From positions 4,643,707-4,707,706 of the forward strand of contig CM030936.1 of the NCBI GenBank assembly GCA_018136815.1: a DNA stretch of 64,000 nt, in the 5' to 3' direction. The DNA comes from Isochrysis galbana. Taxonomy: Eukaryota; Haptophyta; Isochrysidales; Isochrysidaceae. The translations under genes and the position numbers were made by a program. This document shows positions 18,441 through 27,900 of the stretch, in pieces (position 1 is the stretch's first letter; each line of letters opens with the position of its first letter). The notes below the pieces were generated by a model. That model made no database searches. It saw only the letters and a program-made list of their open reading frames with translations, and was not told where the DNA came from.

Positions 18441-19992
18441 ATGGGCGCGTCGGTCTCGGCATCTCACCGCCGTGAGGAGTCTCTGCTGCTTTCTGTGTGC
18501 GAGGGGGAGGCGGCGGAGGTGGCTTCGCTGCTGGAGGAGGGCGTAGACGTTGAGGCCTTCGACGACGAGGGCTCGCGACCGCTCCATCTTGCTGTGGCGC
18601 TCGGCAGACAGAGTGTGATCGAGGCGCGCGGCCGTGAAGACGCCGTGAAGAGGCCCTCCCCAGCATTCTTTTGGGGTGGGGAGTAGAGGAGGGGCGGGGG
18701 AGTGGACAGCGGGAGTTCGCGCGACATGCCTCTACCAACCGTCCCCCCCCCCCCCCCCCCCCCCCCCCGGCTCGTAGGTTTTATTACGCTTCGGGGCCGA
18801 CGTAGAGGCTGCAGGGCCATTGGGGGCCACACCGCTGCTTGCGGCTGCTTGGGCGTGCCGGCCGGAGTGTGTAGCACGCCTGCTCGCTGAAGGAGCCTCT
18901 GTGCGAGCGGTCGATGAGTCTGGTCTCACAGCGCTGCACCGCGCGGCGCAGAAGGCAGAGGGAGCAGCAGTTGCACGCATCTTGCTCGATGCCGGTGTGG
19001 AGATTGAGGCGGCCAACGTCGACAGGTACACCGCGCTCCATGTGGCGTGCATGCGCGGTCATGCGCAGCTCGTTCGATTACTGCTCGAGCACGGGGCCGA
19101 CCCGCGTGCCACAACTGCGGACGGCGATACGCCGCTCGACCTGCTCAAGAGGCACGGGCACGCTGAGGCTGACCCGGCGCTCGCCGACGCGTTGTACAAA
19201 GCGCTCGACCGCTTGGCTGCAGCGGAGCCGCGCTCGAGCCCGCCCTCCCCGCCTTCATCACCTGTCGCGCCGCCTTCGCTGGCGTGGGTTAAGGGCAAGC
19301 TGCTCGTGGAGCTCCCATCAGAGCTGATTATCGAAATCCTCTCGCGCTGCGGCACGCCTTCCGCCATATTGACCGCGGCTGCGACCTGCCGTCAGATCCA
19401 CTCGGTGGCTCTCTCGGACGCCGCGTGGCGCGCTGCGTTCGAGGAGCACTTTTCCATGGTAGTGCAATACGCCTTCGGCGGCGTGTGCCAGGCGCCGCCA
19501 ACGGGCGAGTGTTGGCTCAGCTTCTACCAGCGCTTTGCTGTCTCGTGGATGGAGCGTGCCTACGTCGAGCGTGGCCTCGTGCTGACCGTCATTGATGGCA
19601 GGTGTTTCGATGTTGGCGGCTTCCTGGACGACCACCCCGGCGACAAGCAGCTCTTGATCGCTGCTGCCGGGCGGGACGCCACTGAGGCATTTGAGTACAT
19701 TGAGCACTCAAGCCACGCGCGCCGGCTTATGGAAGCGATGGCGGTCCCCGCTCTCGATGGCTGCGCACGCCTCTCGCTACTGCTTCGATGGCGATCCACG
19801 CGACCCACTAAGGCTTCGTGGTACTCAGCGGCGGGGACACGGCCCCCTCTCCACCAACACATTGAGGGCTGGTTGGCCTCCACTATCACTTCAGCATCAC
19901 GGGCCCGCTCATTTCTCGTACAGCTGAGTTGTGCACTAGACGGGAGGATGAGCTCGACGCGGCGAGTGCAGGCAATACAGTTGCTCAACTAG
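18441..19992 (+). CDS. Ankyrin repeat / F-box / cytochrome b5 fusion protein
   Basis: Exons 18441-18623 and 18778-19992 join in phase 0 to 465 aa. The intron starts with GC (ATCGAG/GCGCGC), contains a run of about 26 C, and ends CTCGTAG/GTT. The join restores an ankyrin helix (SVIE-VLLRFGADVEA). Residues about 15-210 hold five ankyrin repeats (PLHLAVALG, TPLLAAAWA, TALHRAAQK, TALHVACMRGH, TPLDLLKRHG). About 235-285 is an F-box (LVELPSELIIEILSRCG...TCRQIHSVA). About 320-382 is a cytochrome b5 heme-binding fold: the heme-ligand loop DDHPGDKQLL (His near 347; the second G of HPGG is D) and IEHSSHARRLM with the distal His near 370. The F-box implies SCF recruitment and the ankyrin repeats substrate binding. 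A redox- or heme-sensing role for the b5 domain is inference. Confidence 0.85.
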
Positions 19993-20878
19993 CACCATGT
20001 GCAAATGCCTAGTGGTCAAATGCTCGAGATGAGAAGGCGCTCCCCTGCGAACGCTTTGCACGCACATGGACACGCAAGCCCCACGTCTCCAAGTGTGGGA
20101 TGATATGATGTGGGGACCCGCTGCTCTTCCATATCACTGCGTGCCGCATGTAGGCCCGGGCTGCATTCATTGAAATGGATTGGGTCAACTAGCTGGACAC
20201 GCGTGCTGAGTAGGTCACAGCATTGCGGCGACAATGCCGTCGCAGAAGCAGACGAATTCAAGCTGCTGATCTTACCAATTGTCACGACCCACACGCCCCA
20301 TCCGTTGGAACTCAACATCACTTTCCCTAGCGTCTTGAACTACAACCCGTCATTGTGGCACCACCGATTTTCCTCTTCACTATGTTTGGGCCACTTTTCT
20401 TTTCGTGGAGTCTTCTCTTCTGTCCCCGAAAAGCGTGTTGCCTTTGTGTTGTCCGGCAAGGACGCCCACCCGCGCATAAAGTTCTCCATGAGCAACAAAC
20501 GCCTCATGGACAAAGCACTCTGCATTTCTCGTTCTTGCTTTCCACGATAGCTTACCTTATTAACGAGACACTGATTTTTCGAGGAAGCCAACAGGGGCGG
20601 AATCGCTATTAAGAAGCTAACCTCACACAGCGTGATGAAAAGCTGATTAAAGTGATCTCGAAAAGGTAAGTGAGCGAGGGATAAGGGCGCTGGCATTCGT
20701 TTCCCCGGGGGCGGTACGTAGCAATAGTTTGCAGCTTCAAATGGTTTGTTGCTTGCTTTGCCACTTGCTTTAGGGCCACCGTCAGTTTCATCGGTGATTC
20801 ATTTACATGTGCCTGTTGTTGTACATCGCAAGTAGAGGGTTCATTCATGCCTATGATGTTTTGCTATCCTATCAAAAA
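19993..20878. other. Intergenic, no gene seen
   Basis: Mixed-composition DNA without a recognisable gene. Frames such as 20,110-20,550 (+) and 20,340-20,696 (-) overlap one another and have no domain features. Confidence 0.45.
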
Positions 20879-21066
20879 ACTGTTGTTATAGTTTTAGCGA
20901 TGGAGCGCGCGCCGACCGCTCCCACCTCCCAGCCCCCCGCCGCCACGACGCCCCACCGGGGCCGCCCCAAGCCGCCGGAGCCGAAGCGCTCGCAGGCTGC
21001 CCCCCTGACCGACAGCGATGTGGACATGATCCTCCCGCCCTCGCCTCCCCAGCAGCCACACAAGTA
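20879..21066 (+). mobile_element. LINE-like ORF1 5'-end relic (copy 4)
   Basis: ACTGTTGTTATAGTTTTAGC is followed at 20,900 by an ATG and 56 codons matching the ORF1 start (MERAPTAPTSQPPAATTPHRG... to SPPQQPHK). The frame then hits a stop and similarity ends at AGCCCGGTCACTCACT, a sequence also present at about 3,586. Only the 5' end is kept. Confidence 0.85.
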
Positions 21067-21354
21067 GCCCGGTCACTCACTCATTTTAACCACTAATTCC
21101 CACCTCCCCTGGGTGTCCAAGGATTCCTTAGGGTCCCCCCCTACCTGCCCCGCCAACTCCCTCCCCCCTCCGAACGACCCCCTCCCGCCCCACGAAGGGC
21201 AATGGCGTCGGTGAGGGACCCCCACCCCTTTCCCTGCGCGTGGCGGTCTATTTTGGGAGATTCAGGCGGGCGCTCACGGGAGGGAATCAGAGTAGAAGGG
21301 GGGGAAAGGCAGCGGACGGAGCGTCGAGCGACGGCAGCGAGCAACAGAGCCATG

Positions 21355-21810
21355 ATGACTGAGGAGGAGATCGACCTTCGCCGCACCGAGCTCCGCAAGT
21401 ACATCTCGGAGGCGCGCGATGGTTACGTGACGAAGGGGGGCGTGAAGCGGACACTGAATCCGTGGGTGCACGTCCCAAGCGAAGTCGAAGCTCGTCGAGC
21501 TGATCAGGAAGGACGGGTGCAGCGGGCAATCAAGATGGCCAAGATGATGAAGAGCCCGACGGGCGACGCCAACACGGAGTTGACCGAGGTGGAGACGATG
21601 GCGGCGGAGCTTGAGGCGATCAAAGGCCACAACGACTTCATGGCGCGCATGGTGATGGAGGTGACCAAGGAGCGCGACTTCCAACGACAGATGATCTACA
21701 AGCAGAACAAGGAGAAGGAGAAACTGGAGCTAGAGGATGAGATCGGGCTCCGCATTTTGCGATGTTTTCTCGCTGAAAAGCCAAACGTAATAGCTCCGCA
21801 GAGAAGCTAA
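21355..21810 (+). CDS. Charged helical protein of unknown function, possibly element-derived
   Basis: From the ATG at 21,355 the frame encodes about 151 aa rich in Glu/Lys/Arg (MTEEEIDLRRTELRKYISEA, then a predicted coiled coil around ERDFQRQMIYKQNKEKEKLE). The frame is open upstream to 21,202, but that part is less protein-like. I recognise no family. It lies just 5' of hAT transposase-like sequence on the same strand, so it may be an element-encoded or captured frame. The last 20 codons overlap repeat-like DNA. Confidence 0.35.
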   Translation: MTEEEIDLRRTELRKYISEARDGYVTKGGVKRTLNPWVHVPSEVEARRADQEGRVQRAIKMAKMMKSPTGDANTELTEVETMAAELEAIKGHNDFMARMVMEVTKERDFQRQMIYKQNKEKEKLELEDEIGLRILRCFLAEKPNVIAPQRS

Positions 21811-21859
21811 GATGGCGGCATCTTTGGTAGCCACGCTATCTTCATCCAGAGTTGGCTGA

Positions 21860-22411
21860 GTGACGTCCCATTCCACACCCGAATATATCGCCGGGATGTC
21901 TCCATTGGCATGTCTAGGGTCGCTCGTCTGTCTCCGCTCCTTCCACGGGAGGGGAAGCGGTGGTTCCTTCGGGCTAGGGACGGGCCAGGATTTCGGAAAT
22001 TTTTTTCGAAATTTGGGCTCATTTTCCGAGCGTCGATTTCGTTCGAAATTTCGCGAAATTTGGGGCCGTCTAAGGGACATGGACACAATGCCAAGGGGGG
22101 GACGGGGGTCGATGGGCAATAAATATACTACTGTTGGGGGGGGGGTCGGGAATGACTGGCGCGAGAAATTCCCGACGCGTGGCGACGCGCGACAAAGCCG
22201 CGGCTTTTCACGTATCCTCCATCATGAGTTGGAGTTGGTGGCGGCTAGTGGAGGCCAAACCACTCTCAGCTTCCAACTTGGTCGCGAGGTGTCCGTATTT
22301 CTTTTGCTTTGTCACCTAACTTCCGCGTCGTGTGAGCGCGTGTTTTTGTTATTGAAGTGCATGCTTGGAGGCGTGCGAATGAATTCGTTGTCCGATAAGC
22401 TCCAGTGTTGA
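21860..22411 (+). pseudogene. hAT transposase C-terminal relic
   Basis: The last 65 codons of this frame (about 22,215-22,411) resemble the hAT dimerisation domain: hydrophobic segment VSVFLLLCHLTSASCERVF, then LLKCMLGGVRMNSLSDKL, matching the family pattern ending S-A-x-x-ER-x-F. The upstream part of the frame is low-quality and runs through AT-rich AAATTTGGGC repeats and a run of G at 22,136-22,145, so no catalytic domain is preserved. Confidence 0.5.
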
Positions 22412-23635
22412 GCATTGATGCTCTGGTACCACCAACGTGACACGTGCTGAATGATGAGAAGTGAGGTCTGACTCGTGGCTTGTAGTCTTGTAGTTTGTTA
22501 TTTATCAGAGCGTAAATTACTGAATCAGAATAATGTATGTAGTTATAATAGATAATAGATATCTCACATCTTAATTAATACTACTTAAACTTAACATAAA
22601 CACTAACACTTCATATTAATTATAATAGTTAACACTAGATATTTATAGCATGCAGCGTAGCGTCGATCTCGTCGATCGGCGTAAGTACACGAGTACACGT
22701 GTACACGTGAGCGCAACTCCACATGTTCACCGCGAAATATTGTCGAAATTTGGGTGGGGAAACGCGAAATATTGGCGAAATATCGAAGGAAATTTGGGCA
22801 GGTCTCAAACGAAACTCTGGCCTGTCCCTACTTCGGGGTGTGCATCGTGGGGTTTGCCCTGCACCTCTCCCCGACTAAAGCGAGAAAGTGACGTCCTCGT
22901 CGCGGCGTCGGCTAGGTTGACGGCCTCGCGAGCGTCTGTAGAGACCACATTTGATACATAAAGAAGACGTTTATTCACGTTAAAAGCGGGTCCTCTTAAG
23001 ACCTAAGACCCGCGACAAAAAAGCCCGAAAAGCTCGACTGACGCGCGCGCATGCGCATGTCGGGTCGAGGTGAGCCATGACCGCCCGCCCCGCCTTGTGC
23101 CTGCTGGCTTGCGTCCGTGTGTGAGACCGTGGGCCGCGCATCTCAACCTGCCTCCCTCCTCCCTCACAGGCAAACGGCACTGTGCTACTCGACGAAGCGC
23201 GGCGCTCGCGGAGGGTAACAACAACCGAGGGGAATCTAAATCTACTTGAATCTGTGTGATGTTTGATATGTGAATGATGAATGAATGTGTAATGGGTTAT
23301 AGTTATAGGTGACAACAATAGCAAGCAAGTATAGATACAGTATAGCAACATAACAATAACAACGCAATATACAATATAGTTTGTGGGGTGGGCGTTGCCC
23401 TACGACCTACGAACGCGAGTCGTGCGATTTTTTTTGGCGCGCCGCGAGTTTTTTTGGGGGTTCCTTAATTAAGGGAACGTGTTGCGGATACACCTGCACC
23501 AAGACAAATTACGACAAGTTTGACCGCAAGTTTGGGTGGTCCGGCACAAGATCCCCGCAAGAACGGCCGACAAGTTTGGGCAAGTCGGGCTGCAAGTATT
23601 GACCTGGCCCTAACGCACATAGATTCCCTCCTTAC
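22412..23635. other. AT-rich intergenic DNA with repeated AAATTTGGG motifs
   Basis: The region from about 22,490 to 22,650 is unusually AT-rich for this window. At 22,730-22,810 GCGAAATAT and GAAATTTGGG recur, echoing 22,000-22,070. Near 23,395-23,560 a T-run and AAGTTTGGGTGG/CAAGTTTGGGC repeats occur. No gene is supported. Confidence 0.4.
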
Positions 23636-24240
23636 TTTCTACTTACTCGTTCGCGGTAACCGCCGTTCGCCGTCGGCTCTTCCGTCGCATCGTCGCTCTC
23701 TTGTCGGCTTTCTCTTCCTTGTTTCCTTCATTCTGCGTCTTCCCCGCCCTAGTGGTGGAAGATACGTTAGTGTGGGGGAATGTTGGGTGAAAGTCGAGTG
23801 TGCGTGTCTCGGATTGTTGTCGGACTAGTCGGATTGGTACCCTGTCGGCCTCTGTCGCCCTCGTCCCTCGCCCCAGTCGCTCCTCGCTCCCTCGTTCTCG
23901 CTCTCTCGCTCTCGCTCCGTCGTAACAAGCAATCTTACAACACCAACCAAATCCACTCACTCACTCACTCACACTCGCTGTCCGCTATGTCCGCTCCGTC
24001 CTCGCGCTCGCCCTCGCCACTGCCCGCCATCCATCTTCCAACCATGGAAGATGGTCAGCCCGTCCAACCCTCCAATGCCCAAAAGGCCGTGCCTTCCGCC
24101 GCCTACCTTCCGCCCCATCCGGTTCCTCCTGTTCCATCCGTAACCTCCAGTCCGTTAGGAAACTACCCTTCTTTTCGAGTGAAAGAGGGAGGGCGCTCCA
24201 CCACCCAAGATCCAAGATCCTATGCGTCCACCCGCTATTA
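23636..24240 (+). mobile_element. Retroelement family 2: leader and ORF1 start (copy A)
   Basis: The stretch closely matches 58,865-59,300: shared GTCGCTCTCTTGTCGGC, CTCTTCCTTGTT, ATACGTTAGTGTGG and the ORF start ATGTCCGCTCCGTC. The predicted frame begins at 23,986 with MSAPSSRSPSP, which the other copy also has, and diverges after about 15 codons. The leader is pyrimidine-rich. Nothing resembling polymerase follows, so only the 5' end is present. Part of the frame (CTCCTGTTCCATCCGTAACC) recurs near position 285. Confidence 0.6.
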
Positions 24241-24977
24241 AAGTCGATAGGCCGCCTACGGACGCGTGGGTTGCCAATAATGGAGTCTCTAGAGCCTTAC
24301 CCGGATGCCCTAGCTAGGGTCAGTCCTCCACACCCTAGCCGCCCCTGTGGGGTCCCGCATGCCCCCCCAAAGGATAATGGATGAGGGCATGAGCACGCCG
24401 CAAGCACCACGCGCCCGCAAGAGAGATAGGCAATAAGCGCAGAAAATCATAATGGAGAGAAGGAGGCAGGAAGCACACTCAAGGCAAAAAATACTTCAAG
24501 CGTACACGTGGACGTTGGCACAATGACGACACAAAAAGTTGTACGGGTTGCAAGAGTTTCCTAGGCAGGGACACATACACAAAGCCAAAACGAGTAAGTG
24601 CAAGTGGGCGATCAAGACGAGCAATGAAGCGTTGGTTGGGCAATGTCAAGATAAGCTAGACGAATGGGAGTCACATCAACGAGTGCGAGCCACAATAGCA
24701 CATGGCAACACAATAGTATTCCAATAGAGATGGACGGGTTGCACGTATCGCTAGGGTGTGCACAATGCGGGTTACGCTTTGCGCCAACCACCCAAGCTAG
24801 CCATAGGCACTTTGTACGGCTATCCCGAGCTTGTGAGGAAGCCGAGCGCGAAGCGTATCACCGCAAGTGCCACGCGCATAAGCTTTGACAAGGGTCGCAA
24901 GCACACGATCCACCGCATGCGAGCACGAAGTGTCGGCTGTAGCCGCCATCATTAGCGAGCAGTATTGCGTGACCAAA
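24241..24977. other. Intergenic, no gene seen
   Basis: Between the retroelement fragment and the end of the 1,608-aa gene. Short overlapping frames only, without domain features. Confidence 0.4.
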
Positions 24978-27900
24978 TCAGCATCCAGCCGAAGAAGCAC
25001 GCTGTACGTTTCGCACGGCGTGCTCTTCGATCAATGCCAGTATGCGAGCGGGGTTGTCGGAAGTGGAGGCGGCACGTGTACCAGTGATCCGCGACACCTG
25101 CCGTGCGAGCGAGCGGCTTGGCGCCAGTAGTATATCCGATGCGCCAAGAAGAGAATGCGCAGCGAGTGCTGATGCATTGAACTCGGAGGATACTGATGCT
25201 ACGAGCACGGTGGGACGCTCTCCCTCACGCCACAGGCCGGCCCCCATCTGAAAGTTTGAGTGTCGCCTTTGCCAGGCCGCAGAGACATGAGCGTCGTCGG
25301 TAGCAGGTAAGGCCGGAGTGCGGTTGAATGGGTCGGGCTGCGCCAAAGCCCCTGCCGCATCATTGTGTGATGTAACAAGAATGGCGGCCTGGAAGAGGCC
25401 GGAGCGGAAGATCCCAACGGCAGATTCCGCCGGTGTCGTAGACAAGCGCGTCTGTTCGCCCGCGGAGGGCGCGCAGTCACAAAGCGGCAGCGGTTCGTAA
25501 AACCAACCGCAAAGCGCGATGCACACGCGCAAGGTGACAGCGTCGTCCAAAACGGTCGTGCCACGCAACAGGCCCTGGACCTCCGAAACGAGGGCGGCAC
25601 GGGACGCACGGCGCGCCTTGCCTATGAGTGCGAGGTCCTTGGAGCCGCGAAGCCGCTGGCGCGATGCGGCTGACGGCGCGATCTCGCAAGCTAATTCGCG
25701 TAGGAGCCTCTCGGCCCAAATCTCATCCACCTCCCCAGTGCAGCGAGAGCGCGCGTGGTGCAATGAGCAGTCGAGGCAGACGAGCCGCGCTGGGAGCGCC
25801 GCTAACTCCGCCTCGAGCAGATGAGGTAAATTGCTGTGACTAGCGTCGCAACCACCTGTGAGCGCAATCGTCAGCGCGTGGCTTAGATGGCTCGTCTCGG
25901 TGTGTGGGCTGGTCGAGTTTGCCACGGCCTGCCGAAGCAGTGGGAGGAGACGGTTGAGCTGTTCTACAGACCCGGTATCCGTGTGCGAGAGGACGAGCAG
26001 TCGCAATAAGGGCGAGGCTCCCCTCGCGTTAGCGCGGCTCATCACCGACGCGAGAACGGCGACGAGGTCGAACGAGGCGAGCGTCGCAACGCAGTCCATC
26101 TCGCCGTATGATGCCACAAGAAGCGAGCCAGCGAGCTCGCGCCCACTAGAGGGATGGACAAGCTTAAGTCCGGTGGCGAATTGCACTGATGGCGCCGTGC
26201 GGTTAAGCTGGGAGGGCAGTGTGAAGGGACGCGAGACGCCGAGGAGGCGGAACGGCGGCGCTGCCTCAAAAGCATACCAAAAGTGCTTGTAGACCATCTC
26301 GTGGGTGGCAGAGCGAGAGCCCTTCTTGCGATGAAGCTTCACGTGGGCAAGCCCAATGAAAAGGCCCTCACCAGGCAGATGAACCGCCGGTGCACCTCCG
26401 GAGACGGGGCCGAGCTTGCGTACCCACGCCGACGCGGCTTCCGAGGTGGATAGCGGAAGCAACGGGGTGGCAACGCCACTCGCCTCGTTCAGCGCGATGA
26501 CGAGGCGCGGCTCAAGAGAGTACTCGAGATAGACGTTGCCGTCGAGTACAAACGGCGCCCAATTCTTCTCACGCGGCTGAAGCTCAAAATCATGGTCAAG
26601 GTGTGGCAGCCACCCGACAAGCCGGCGTGAGGTAGCGCGGCTGACCTCCAGCCGAATGGGTGAGCTATCAACGCGTGCGGTCTGGCGCGACGCCCCCGGC
26701 GCTGTAGCCGGTGGAGGCAGCAGCAGGATGTAAGGCCATTGAGACCGGCGCGACTCCCATAGCGAAACGAGCAACAGCACTGCGCCCCGCCTCATAACGG
26801 CACGAGGATCCTCAGCGCCGCTTACGCGCCGCCCCTCGTCCACAGGGAAGGCAGCGATGGCTTCCGGCCATAGCGCCCAATCGGCGTGTCCGTCTATGGC
26901 CTTGACCACGCGCCACTTTGCCGATTCCGCGGCGAAAGCGAGCCGCAGCACCCCCACAAAACTGAGGATCGCGCCATGCGCGGCACGCACGTTGTCGTCA
27001 AAGGTAAGTTTGGGCGGCAAATGGGGACAGAAGTTGTAGTTCGAGTAGCGTAGCAGCAACGCGTCGTCGTTTGGCCCGAATGCCACAAGGGTCGGGTTAT
27101 ATGCCATGAAATATCCCCTAGCACCCCGCTGCAGATGGGGGGCAAGGCCGTGGGGCGATGAGCGCGGCACGCGCAAGGGGAGAACAGCACCAGAGGGTGG
27201 GATCAAACGGCGCTGCCGCGGCAGAGGTGTGGCTGCAGCATCGACCCGCACTAGTTGGAGCGAGGTGCCGTCTAGCATGGTGCACTTGCCGCAGGAAAAT
27301 TCGGAGCAAACGCCCCCGTGCACCGTGTGAACCATTTCTCCCCTCCACGCGGGGAGGGAGTAGATGTGAGCGCTCGCCAGCCCGTGGCCGACGCACAGCA
27401 CCCGCCGGGTGGTTCTATGTGGCCCCGCGCTCACGCGTTGAACGTCCATCGCGCCGCCACCGAGCGCGACGTCGCCGGGTACACCGGCCGTCTGCGCACC
27501 ATTGGCAACACACGAACCGGCCGCCTCGCAGTGCAGGCCATCATAGCGGTCGAGGCCCACCTCTGCCGAATCGCGTGCGCCCCGGACCCGCGGTAGGCCG
27601 TCCGTGCTAACAATGACAACCTCATCAACGAGGACGAGCTCGACGGACCCCACCGCACCCGAGAGCTGGGCGCAAGCAAGGTTGCGCTCTTGAACTTCCC
27701 GTGCTTTGTCGCCTCCGCCACTTATCCCCCTTCGATTGTCCCGCAGCCGTCCTGAACGACGCCAAATGAGACGGGCTTCGCCGCGGAAGTCTGGCTTTGG
27801 ATACACGACAGCGCCTGCGATACCCGCACTCAAACATAGAGTGCTAGCCCCCGGACCCAACCCTTCCAAGCGCCTCACTCGTCGTGGCAGCCGTAGGGGC

